NCBI GenBank assembly: GCA_031363085.1
Contig: JANLTU010000018.1
Location: 1 to 23,282, forward strand
Length of the DNA stretch: 23,282 nucleotides
Direction of reading: 5' to 3'
Source of the DNA: UBA6921 sp031363085
Lineage (GTDB): Bacteria; Pseudomonadota; Gammaproteobacteria; SG8-11
In this document: in pieces, positions 7,515 to 14,328 of the stretch
Numbering within the stretch: the stretch's first letter is position 1
How the letters are laid out: each line of letters begins with the position of its first letter
Position numbers and translations under genes: made by a program
The notes under the pieces: model-generated
Told to the model about the DNA's origin: nothing
The model's database searches: none
What the model saw: only the letters and a program-made list of their open reading frames with translations

Positions 7515-7697
7515 ATGTCGATACAAAACACAAGTGCGGGAAGGTTTGGTACACAGGTTGTGGTGAGTCCTGTGCGGAAGGCAACGCAGCGACCGGTCTT
7601 TGATGTAAAGAACGCGCCCATGGTGGGCACGGAGCATCGTGCCGAGGAACCTATCCTCGGTTATTACAATCTCGGCAACCGCATCAAGAGGAGATAA
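7515..7697 (+). CDS. 60-residue hypothetical protein
   Basis: I do not recognise this small gene. It begins at ATG 7515 after AGGAGATT, a good ribosome site (about seven bases away), and ends three bases before the next ATG. The product is soluble, with no signal peptide or membrane helix. It starts MSIQNTSAGRFGTQVV and ends basic (GYYNLGNRIKRR). The central part is rich in V, K and R and contains no cysteine. Tight spacing to the gene at 7701 and its own ribosome site support it as real. Three near-repeats of GAACACG lie just upstream (about 7480-7500). The basic C-terminus could contact the following membrane protein or nucleic acid, but nothing in the sequence decides this. Confidence 0.65.
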   Translation: MSIQNTSAGRFGTQVVVSPVRKATQRPVFDVKNAPMVGTEHRAEEPILGYYNLGNRIKRR

Positions 7698-7700
7698 CCC

Positions 7701-8081
7701 ATGTCAACAAAATTTGTTGCTTTAGAAATTCTCGGCACGCATGCCCAGGCCGAACCTGCGGCGCATCCATGGCATCGTTATGCGCCCTTATTTAACACCC
7801 TGGCCTTCGGCGGTAAGGAGCATCGCGTCGGAGCACCGGCCGCCGATGACCTTAATTCCGACGCGCGCCGTCGTAACACGAGCAAGTCAAGCATTTTCTG
7901 GAGCAGGGTGTGGGTCACGCTGTTCGGGTTCGCCATCTTTCTATTCCCGCTGGGCGGCACGCTGATTTTAGCCGGTCCGCTGGCTGCGATGATGGTTGTC
8001 GCGTTGGAAAGTACCGTGATCCTGGTGGCGCTGATGCGGATGGGCGCACGTCTTGATCGCGTGGTTCGGGAACAGCGATGA
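7701..8081 (+). CDS. 126-residue membrane protein of unknown function
   Basis: The N-terminal two thirds are polar (about residues 1-65). Two closely spaced hydrophobic segments follow (about 70-90 and 91-113), separated only by a short PLGG/AGP turn, so a helical hairpin in the inner membrane is likely. A short basic tail ends RLDRVVREQR. There is no signal peptide, so both termini are probably cytoplasmic. AGGAGATAACCC precedes the ATG at 7701. The stop overlaps the ATG of the SDR gene (ATGA, 8078-8081), implying translational coupling and a shared function. I do not recognise the family. The segment GGKEHRVGAPAADDLNSDARR resembles a linker rather than a known domain. Confidence 0.75.
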   Translation: MSTKFVALEILGTHAQAEPAAHPWHRYAPLFNTLAFGGKEHRVGAPAADDLNSDARRRNTSKSSIFWSRVWVTLFGFAIFLFPLGGTLILAGPLAAMMVVALESTVILVALMRMGARLDRVVREQR

Positions 8082-8839
8082 GGAAGCTGGAAAATAAAAC
8101 GCTGTTCATCACTGGCGGGTTATCGGGAATAGGCAGGGCGTGTGCGCTGGCGGCCGCCGCAGAAGGAGCGAACGTCGCCATCGCCTATCGGCCGTCCGCT
8201 GCTGCGGTAAGCGCGCTAGAAGACATGAAATATCGCAATTCCAAAGCCTTTTTTATTGAATGCGATGTGTCGGTATTTGCGCAAGTTCAAGTGGCGGTAG
8301 AGAAAGTGGTCGGCAAGTTTGGTGCGCTTGATGTCGCACTCAACAGCGCCGGTATCGGCGGTGAGCCGAATAAATTGGGCGATATGAGCGAGCACGCCTG
8401 GCTTAACGTCATCGGCATCAACCTCAGCGGAGTGTTCAATTGCATGCGGCATGAGTTGGCGCAAATGGCGAAACAGCAGGCCGGTGTCATCGTCAATATC
8501 GCTTCTATTTTGGGCAAAGTGGGCTTCGCCACGGCAGCGCATTACGTTGCCGCAAAACACGGCGTCATCGGGCTGACCCAAACCGCCGCGCTGGAATATG
8601 CCAAGGAAGGCATCCGCGTCAATGCAATTTGTCCCGGCTTTATCGACACACCGATGATTGCTAAAAGCAGCATCGGCAAACATGCCGAGGTCGAGCAACA
8701 TCTGATCGCCTTGCACCCACTGAAGCGCATGGGCAGGCCGGAAGAAATTGCGCAAGGCTTTATATATCTGGCCTGCGATGACAGTTCATTTGTCACCGGC
8801 ACGACGCTTGCGATTGACGGCGGCTTCTTGGCCGAGTGA
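8078..8839 (+). CDS. short-chain dehydrogenase/reductase (SDR), NAD(P)-dependent
   Basis: This is a 253-residue classical SDR with a Rossmann fold. Cofactor loop TGGLSGIG is at residues 12-19, D63 (CDVS) is the adenine-contacting Asp, and NSAGI (about 89-93) is the usual NAG motif variant. The catalytic set is N115, S143, Y156 and K160 (YVAAK), followed by PGFIDTPM (about 186-193) and the C-terminal AIDGGF. The length is typical for the family. Substrate cannot be read from sequence; FabG-like ketoacyl reductases, sugar dehydrogenases and secondary-alcohol dehydrogenases all look like this. The position between membrane proteins and upstream of an oleate hydratase makes oxidation of a hydroxy fatty acid or a related lipid alcohol a reasonable guess. 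The start ATG overlaps the upstream stop by four bases. Confidence 0.93.
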   Translation: MRKLENKTLFITGGLSGIGRACALAAAAEGANVAIAYRPSAAAVSALEDMKYRNSKAFFIECDVSVFAQVQVAVEKVVGKFGALDVALNSAGIGGEPNKLGDMSEHAWLNVIGINLSGVFNCMRHELAQMAKQQAGVIVNIASILGKVGFATAAHYVAAKHGVIGLTQTAALEYAKEGIRVNAICPGFIDTPMIAKSSIGKHAEVEQHLIALHPLKRMGRPEEIAQGFIYLACDDSSFVTGTTLAIDGGFLAE

Positions 8840-8949
8840 AAGCCGGTGTGTGCGGCACGTTTTTAATGTCTTGCTAACTGAACCGTGACTGCTGTGTGGG
8901 TGCAGGTTGTCCCCGCTACGCAGCCAGATTACAAAAATGGAGAAATCTC

Positions 8950-9192
8950 ATGTTTGAAGCAATGCTTGCCAGTGGAATGTGGCCTTTTAGCCCGCTGATG
9001 ATGTTGGTCGCCGCCGCGGTGGTGATCGTGCCGTTTTGGTTTATTTTTTCCAAAGCGGGTTACTCGAAGTGGTTAAGTCTGCTCATGCTGGTCCCGCTCT
9101 TGAATGTCATGCTGTTGTACTTTCTCGCATTTACCAAGTGGCCGAACGAGCCAGATAAATGGCCAAGCTTACGGGATGCTAGTAATACCTAA
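8950..9192 (+). CDS. 80-residue two-helix inner-membrane protein
   Basis: A small membrane protein with hydrophobic segments at about residues 13-33 and 41-61, joined by the short loop SKAGYSKW, and a polar tail with several Trp and Pro (TKWPNEPDKWPSL). The pattern of a helix, then KAGYSKWLSLLMLVPLLNV, then an LAFTKWP-type end recurs in small uncharacterised proteobacterial membrane proteins as I remember them. I know of no assigned function. The start is ATG at 8950, chosen because GGAGA lies six bases upstream. It stands 110 bases after the SDR and 116 bases before the hydratase, on the same strand. No promoter or terminator was recognised in either gap. Confidence 0.75.
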   Translation: MFEAMLASGMWPFSPLMMLVAAAVVIVPFWFIFSKAGYSKWLSLLMLVPLLNVMLLYFLAFTKWPNEPDKWPSLRDASNT

Positions 9193-9308
9193 GCACGCTG
9201 CCAGACTTTCGTCTCGCCATTAATATCAAGACGCGCTCCATCAGACCAGAAGGTTGGGCAGGTGGGCGCGTCCGTGTGGATGCAAACCTTTCCCAGGAAC
9301 CAGACGCA

Positions 9309-10880
9309 ATGAGCAGAACTACAAAAGCATTTCTCGTCGGTGGCGGTATCGGGTCGCTGGCGGCGGCCGCCTTCATGATCCGTGACGGCGGGTTGCCCGG
9401 CGGCAATATCTCGATTTATGAAGCGGCACCGGTGCTGGGCGGCAGCCTGGACGGTTCGGGTGATCCTTCCGGTGGCTACTCGATCCGTGGCGGGCGTATG
9501 TTGACCACTGACAACTACGAATGCACCTGGGATCTTTACAAGTCGATCCCCGCGCTGAATAACCCGGGCAAAACCGTGTTCGACGAAACCGTCGAGTTCA
9601 ATGACAGCTATCAGGCGCATTCGATGGCGCGGCTGGTTGACCGGTGTCGTGCCAAGGTTCCGGTGACCTCGATGGGATTCTCGATGCAGGACCGCATCGA
9701 ATTGCTGAAACTCAGTAATGCCGACGAAGCGATGCTCGGCGCAAGTTGCATCACCGACTGGCTTGCGCCCGGCTTCTTCGAAACTGAATTCTGGCTCATG
9801 TGGTCCACCACCTTTGCTTTCCAGCCGTGGCACAGCGCGGTTGAATTCAAACGCTATCTGCACCGCTTTATGCTGGAGTTTTCCCGTATCGAAACGCTGG
9901 CCGGCGTCAAGCGCACCATCTACAACCAGTATGATTCGCTGGTGCTGCCGTTGCAGACCTGGCTCAAAGCACAGGGCGTGCATCTGATTGCGGATTGCAC
10001 GGTGACGGGTTTCGACCATAAAACCGAAGCGGGCAAGTTTGTCGTGACCGGTATCCAGTGCCTGCAACAGGGCAAACGCGAACGCATTGCGGTGCAGAAC
10101 GGCGACTTGGTGTTTTTTCAAAACGGTTCCATGACCGATGCCTCCAGTCTGGGTTCGATGACCAGTGCGCCCAGCAAGCTGACCAAAGTCGATAGCGGCG
10201 GTTGGACGCTGTGGGAAACCTTAGCCGAGGGCCGCCCGCAATTTGGCAATCCTGCCGCCTTTAACAGTTGCATTGCGCAGTCTTACTGGGAGTCGTTTAC
10301 TGTCACGCTCAGGAACCCGGCGTTCTTCGATCAGATGAAAGCGTTCACGGGCAACCCGCCGGGCACCGGTGGCCTGGTAACGTTTAAGGACTCAAATTGG
10401 CGGCTGTCCATCGTGCTGGCGCATCAACCGCACTTCATCAATCAGCCCGCCGACGTGCAGGTGTTCTGGGGCTACGCACTGTTTCCGGATCGGATCGGCA
10501 ACTTCGTTGCGAAGCCGCTGGACGCGTGCACTGGCGCGGAAATTTTGCAGGAACTCTGCGGCCACCTGCGCTTCGATCTGGAGACGGTTGCATCCGCCAA
10601 TTGCATTGCCTGCCGTATGCCGTACATCACCAGCATGTTCATGCCGCGCAAGCACAGTGACCGACCCTTGCCGCTGCCGCACAACTCGAAGAATCTCGCC
10701 TTCGTCAGCCAGTTCGTCGAAATTGCCGATGATGTCGTGTTTACGGTGGAATATTCGGTGCGCGCGGCGCAGATGGCGGTCTATGAATTGCTCAGCATCA
10801 ACCGCAAGCTTCCGCCGGTCACACCGCATGACAAATCCATGCGCGTGCAACTTGAAGCGTTGATCAAGGCGTTTAAGTAA
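9309..10880 (+). CDS. ohyA: oleate hydratase family flavoprotein (MCRA family)
   Basis: This is a 523-residue FAD-dependent fatty acid double-bond hydratase family member, cytoplasmic or membrane-associated. An N-terminal dinucleotide site, LVGGGIGSLAAAAF (about residues 9-22), is followed by GGSLDGSG (44-51), RGGRML (60-65), NYECTWDLYKSIP (69-81) and YNQYDSLVLPL (205-215), all landmarks of the family. In well-studied members the RGGR motif continues with a Glu implicated in water activation; here that position is Met64. I recall that a Rhodococcus-type subgroup also lacks this Glu, so activity is possible. The length is shorter than the roughly 560-590 residues of many oleate hydratases. The start is taken as ATG 9309 (AGGA about 11 bases upstream); an in-frame GTG at 9276 is possible. 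It is preceded on the same strand by the SDR and small membrane genes. Confidence 0.9.
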   Translation: MSRTTKAFLVGGGIGSLAAAAFMIRDGGLPGGNISIYEAAPVLGGSLDGSGDPSGGYSIRGGRMLTTDNYECTWDLYKSIPALNNPGKTVFDETVEFNDSYQAHSMARLVDRCRAKVPVTSMGFSMQDRIELLKLSNADEAMLGASCITDWLAPGFFETEFWLMWSTTFAFQPWHSAVEFKRYLHRFMLEFSRIETLAGVKRTIYNQYDSLVLPLQTWLKAQGVHLIADCTVTGFDHKTEAGKFVVTGIQCLQQGKRERIAVQNGDLVFFQNGSMTDASSLGSMTSAPSKLTKVDSGGWTLWETLAEGRPQFGNPAAFNSCIAQSYWESFTVTLRNPAFFDQMKAFTGNPPGTGGLVTFKDSNWRLSIVLAHQPHFINQPADVQVFWGYALFPDRIGNFVAKPLDACTGAEILQELCGHLRFDLETVASANCIACRMPYITSMFMPRKHSDRPLPLPHNSKNLAFVSQFVEIADDVVFTVEYSVRAAQMAVYELLSINRKLPPVTPHDKSMRVQLEALIKAFK

Positions 10881-10888
10881 CGCACCGA

Positions 10889-13054
10889 TTAACTTTTTGC
10901 TGCGGGCTCATCGACCACGTCCAGCGTGCGCGGGCGCGACACCGCATAGCCTTGCGCAAAGTCGATGCCGATATCGCGCAACTGATCGAGCACGGTTTCG
11001 CTTTCCACCCATTCGGCAATCGTCAAGATGCCGATCACGCGGCCGATTTTCGCCACCGCTTCGACCATCGCGCGGTTGATGGAATCTTTTTCGAAATCGC
11101 GGACGAAAATTCCGTCGATTTTTAAATAGTCGACTGGCAGGTGTTTTAAATAACCGAACGAACTGGAACCGGCGCCAAAGTCGTCGAGTGCGAATTGGCA
11201 GCCGTAGGCTTTCAGCGCACGGATGAACTGGCCGGCGTTTTCGATAGCGTGGATCGCGGCGGTTTCGGTGATTTCAAAACAGATGTGCTTGGACGGTATG
11301 TTGAAACTGGCCAGTTGCGCACGCACGAAGTCGAGAAAGTCTGCATCGTTGAGCGAATTGCCCGACAGATTGATGGCCACCACGTTGTCGGCATTTGCCT
11401 TGAGCTTGCCCTGCCGGATCAGCGTGAACGTGGTGCGGATCACCCACCGGTCGATCACGCCCATCAGATTAAAACGTTCCGCTGCGGTAATGATGGTGCC
11501 GGTCGGAATCGGGTTGCCCTGCTCGTCGATCATGCGCAGCAGAATTTCTTGATAGCGCCGGCCGTGCACGCGTTCCGGCAGTTGCACGGCGTCCTGGACC
11601 ACCAGGCGCATGCGTCCTTCTTCCAGGGCACGCGTGATGCCGGAGACCCACTGCACTTCCGAACGGTGCCGATGCATTTCGGCAGCGTCGGGATGCAGCA
11701 CGTGAATGCGGTTGCGTCCGATGGCTTTTGCAGTGCGACAGGCGACATCGGCGGCACTCAGAAGGTTGCTGACGCTGTCGCTTGCCGAGGTGATGCCAAC
11801 CAGCCCGATACCCACGCCGATCTCAAAACGGCGTGGCCCGAAGATATAGCGAAAGTCGCGCGTCGCTTGTTGCAGCGCTGCGGCAATTTCGCGTGCCGTT
11901 TCCATGCTGCACTGTTCCAAGGCAAGGCCGAACTCATCGCTGCCAAGGCGTGCCAGCATGTCGCCGTCGCGCAGATGCGAGCGCAACAGCGCAGCGAACT
12001 GGCGGAGCAAGGCGTCGCCGGCGCGGTGTCCGCAGGCGTCGTTGATCATCTTGAATTGATCCAGATTCAAGCACAGCAGGGCGTGCGTGCTGGCCGTGCT
12101 TTGGGCGCGCGCCACCAGTGTTGCCAGATGCTGTTCAAACACTGCGCGATTGGGTAGTTCTGTGAGTGGGTCGTGACGCGCCTGCCAGGCGAGTTTGCGC
12201 GCCATGCGGCGTGCTTGCGAAAGGTCCGTGAACAGGAAAAAACCGATGATCAGCAGGCCGGCGGCCACCCCGCTGCTGACCACCATCAAGGCGGTGTTTG
12301 CTTGCTGGTGCGCGCGCTCGGCGACTTTTTCCAGGGGCACGTTGACTTCAATGGCGCCCATCAATTGATGCAGGCGCCACTGCTTGTGGGTGGGCTGTCC
12401 GAAGCGCAGGCGGCGCTGGATGATGTCGGGGCGCTGCTCCAGCGCGTTGTGACAGTCCACGCAGGATTGCGCCACGGCCGGATCGGCGCGCAGATAACGC
12501 AGCGTGGGTACGCCGTGGATGTTTTCGATGCGATAGATCGGTGTCCAAGTGAGCGGGCCTTGCGGCTCGGCTTGATCCTGAAGTTCAAGCCGGCCCCACG
12601 CCCAGCGCTGAAACTCATCCATCAAGCCCTGCGACTCGTCCAGATTCCATTTGCTCAGCGGTTGGTAGTGGAACAGCCCGGCGCTTTCGTCGCTGGCGCG
12701 TTGGCTCATGAACTTCAGAAATTGCGCCGGTAACGGCACTGCACCTTTAATATGTGCGTAGTCGGCGTCGGCACCCGTGCCCTCGGCGCGCAGTTTTTCC
12801 ACGATATGGTGCGCGTAGCTTGAGCGTGCGCTCGCCGCCATGCGCGTAACCACGTCGGCAATTTCGCGGGCTTGGTATTCGAGCACGCGCGCCTGACCCC
12901 GAGTCACCACTTGCCAGGTGACTGCCGTGACCAACAGCAGCAACACGCCCGAGATGATCGCGATGCGCCGGCCGAAGCGCGCGAATAAAAATTCTGCATC
13001 GGCCAGAGCGTGTGCGGAGTTACGCGCAGTTATGTCTAGCGTGTGATGTCCCAT
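10889..13054 (-). CDS. membrane c-di-GMP protein: DUF3365-like haem-site sensor, GGDEF (GSDEF) and EAL domains
   Basis: This is a 721-residue inner-membrane signalling protein. Helix 1 lies at about 31-51. The periplasmic domain (about 52-254) resembles DUF3365/Tll0287 sensors and carries a CxxCH haem site (C198, C201, H202). Helix 2 lies at about 255-276. The GGDEF domain (about 290-452) has HDPLTELPNR and FKMIND, but the signature reads GSDEF (371-375); an RxxD inhibitory site (R362, D365) precedes it by the usual five residues. The EAL domain (about 468-712) has E503 (EILLRM), N562, E594, the pair D624/D625 (DDFGAGSSSF), K645, E681/E684 and Q701, so c-di-GMP phosphodiesterase activity is expected. 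Cyclase activity is doubtful, and the GGDEF may be a regulatory site. It senses haem ligands or redox, by inference. It ends eight bases from the convergent hydratase stop. Confidence 0.92.
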   Translation of the reverse strand: MGHHTLDITARNSAHALADAEFLFARFGRRIAIISGVLLLLVTAVTWQVVTRGQARVLEYQAREIADVVTRMAASARSSYAHHIVEKLRAEGTGADADYAHIKGAVPLPAQFLKFMSQRASDESAGLFHYQPLSKWNLDESQGLMDEFQRWAWGRLELQDQAEPQGPLTWTPIYRIENIHGVPTLRYLRADPAVAQSCVDCHNALEQRPDIIQRRLRFGQPTHKQWRLHQLMGAIEVNVPLEKVAERAHQQANTALMVVSSGVAAGLLIIGFFLFTDLSQARRMARKLAWQARHDPLTELPNRAVFEQHLATLVARAQSTASTHALLCLNLDQFKMINDACGHRAGDALLRQFAALLRSHLRDGDMLARLGSDEFGLALEQCSMETAREIAAALQQATRDFRYIFGPRRFEIGVGIGLVGITSASDSVSNLLSAADVACRTAKAIGRNRIHVLHPDAAEMHRHRSEVQWVSGITRALEEGRMRLVVQDAVQLPERVHGRRYQEILLRMIDEQGNPIPTGTIITAAERFNLMGVIDRWVIRTTFTLIRQGKLKANADNVVAINLSGNSLNDADFLDFVRAQLASFNIPSKHICFEITETAAIHAIENAGQFIRALKAYGCQFALDDFGAGSSSFGYLKHLPVDYLKIDGIFVRDFEKDSINRAMVEAVAKIGRVIGILTIAEWVESETVLDQLRDIGIDFAQGYAVSRPRTLDVVDEPAAKS

Positions 13055-13172
13055 TGCTTACCCAAACCAAAACAACACGTCGACGCGTGTAGCCTCGCCA
13101 GCGCTGCGAGTCCGTCGTGGTAACATCGGCAGCAATTCTCGCTTCTTAATTTATAGTCTCCAGAAATTTTCA

Positions 13173-14231
13173 ATGAACTCAGTCTTGCTGCTTTGCCGTG
13201 CGGGTTTCGAAAACGAATGCGCTGCGGAAGTCATGGCGCGTGCTACCGCGCGTGGCCTGCATGGATTTGCACGTGCTAAATCGCAATCCGGTCTGGTGGT
13301 ATTTGAAACCGCCGAGGAGCAGCGTGATGCAGCAGAATTTCACCGGCTTGCGGAGCACGACTTCACATTTGCGCGTCAATGGTTTTTCGTGCTGGCGCTG
13401 CTCAAGGACTTGCCGTTGAAAGACCGGGTCGAGCCCCTGGTGCAGGCGTTGCGTGCCGCGCCGGATTTATTTGGCGAAGCCTTTTTGGAAACACCTGACA
13501 CCAACCTGGGCAAAGAGTTGTCGCCGTTATGCCGCGCCTTGTCCAAACCATTGACCAGCCGCTTGCAACAGGCGGAACTCTGGAGCGCGCGCGCAGCGCT
13601 GCGGGCGCAGGTTTGTTTTGTCGCCTCGACCAGTGCCTATGTCGGTTACGCGCGCCGCGCGCAGGGTTCGCCGTGGCTCGGGGGTATTCCGCGCTTGAAA
13701 TTTCCGCGCGGCGCACCCAGTCGCTCGACGCTGAAGCTCGACGAAGCACTGCTGCATTTCTTGTCGAGCGAGCAACAACAGAGGTGGTTGCAAGCAGGCA
13801 TGAGCGTGGTGGACCTGGGCGCCGCTCCCGGCGGTTGGACGTTTCAATTCGTGCGCCGCCACATGCGCGTGATCGCAGTCGACAACGGCGCCATCGATGC
13901 GTCGCTGTTGAACTCCGGCATCGTGGAGCACGTGCGCGCGGACGGCTTTCGCTACCAACCGGTCAAGCGCGTCGACTGGATGGTCTGCGACATGGTCGAG
14001 CAGCCGATCCGCATCGCGCAACTGGCGGCGCGTTGGCTTGCGCAGGGTTGGTGCCAGCGCTCGATATTTAATTTGAAGCTGCCGATGAAGAAGCGTTATG
14101 AAGAAACCCAGCGCTGTCTGGAGCTGGTGCGCACTACGCTGGACGAAGCCGGCATGCGTTACGATGTGGCCTGCAAGCAGTTGTATCATGATCGCGAGGA
14201 AGTGACGGTTTATGTGGGGAGAAAATCTTGA
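13173..14231 (+). CDS. rlmM: 23S rRNA 2'-O-ribose methyltransferase RlmM
   Basis: This is a 352-residue cytoplasmic enzyme that methylates the ribose of C2498 (E. coli numbering) in 23S rRNA using SAM. The N-terminus MNSVLLLCRAGFENECAAEV matches the RlmM THUMP-containing N-domain. The Rossmann domain has the SAM loop VVDLGAAPGGWTFQFV (about 212-227) and D237. The candidate K-D-K-E catalytic set is K188, D273 (VCDMVE), K302 (NLKLPMKKRY) and a Glu in REEVTVYVG. The length is close to the E. coli protein (about 366). No strong ribosome site precedes ATG 13173. It is divergent from the GGDEF-EAL gene across a 118-base gap that should hold both promoters; an AT-rich stretch at about 13146-13157 could be a -10 region. 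A second 23S methyltransferase gene follows downstream. Confidence 0.95.
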   Translation: MNSVLLLCRAGFENECAAEVMARATARGLHGFARAKSQSGLVVFETAEEQRDAAEFHRLAEHDFTFARQWFFVLALLKDLPLKDRVEPLVQALRAAPDLFGEAFLETPDTNLGKELSPLCRALSKPLTSRLQQAELWSARAALRAQVCFVASTSAYVGYARRAQGSPWLGGIPRLKFPRGAPSRSTLKLDEALLHFLSSEQQQRWLQAGMSVVDLGAAPGGWTFQFVRRHMRVIAVDNGAIDASLLNSGIVEHVRADGFRYQPVKRVDWMVCDMVEQPIRIAQLAARWLAQGWCQRSIFNLKLPMKKRYEETQRCLELVRTTLDEAGMRYDVACKQLYHDREEVTVYVGRKS

Positions 14232-14236
14232 GGGAA

Positions 14237-14311
14237 AATGTTAAATTTTGAATGCTTAATTGCAAAGTGCGCTGCGCGCACACCTGAATTAAACATTCAA
14301 AATTTAACATT
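14237..14311. repeat. composite inverted repeat (25-bp AT-rich arms around a GC-rich hairpin) between rlmM and rlmKL
   Basis: The left arm 14237-14261 and right arm 14287-14311 are complementary at 24 of 25 positions and almost entirely A/T, in contrast to the GC-rich surroundings. The loop contains a second perfect stem, GTGCGC (14267-14272) with GCGCAC (14276-14281). The repeat begins six bases after the rlmM stop and ends 17 bases before the rlmKL ATG. No T-tract typical of an intrinsic terminator is separate from the arms. Candidates are a transcription terminator or processing site, a small fold-back mobile repeat, or a cis-regulatory leader of rlmKL. Confidence 0.85.
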
Positions 14312-14328
14312 CACCATTAGTCTTCACC

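Noticed and set aside
9189..10121. Long open frame (310 codons) on the minus strand across the oleate hydratase gene
   Set aside because: It is antisense to a well-supported flavoprotein. Its translation is rich in His, Arg and Gln without domain motifs, as expected for a shadow frame in GC-rich DNA.
11195..12157. 320-codon plus-strand frame opposite the GGDEF-EAL gene
   Set aside because: It is antisense to intact GGDEF and EAL motifs and has no independent support.
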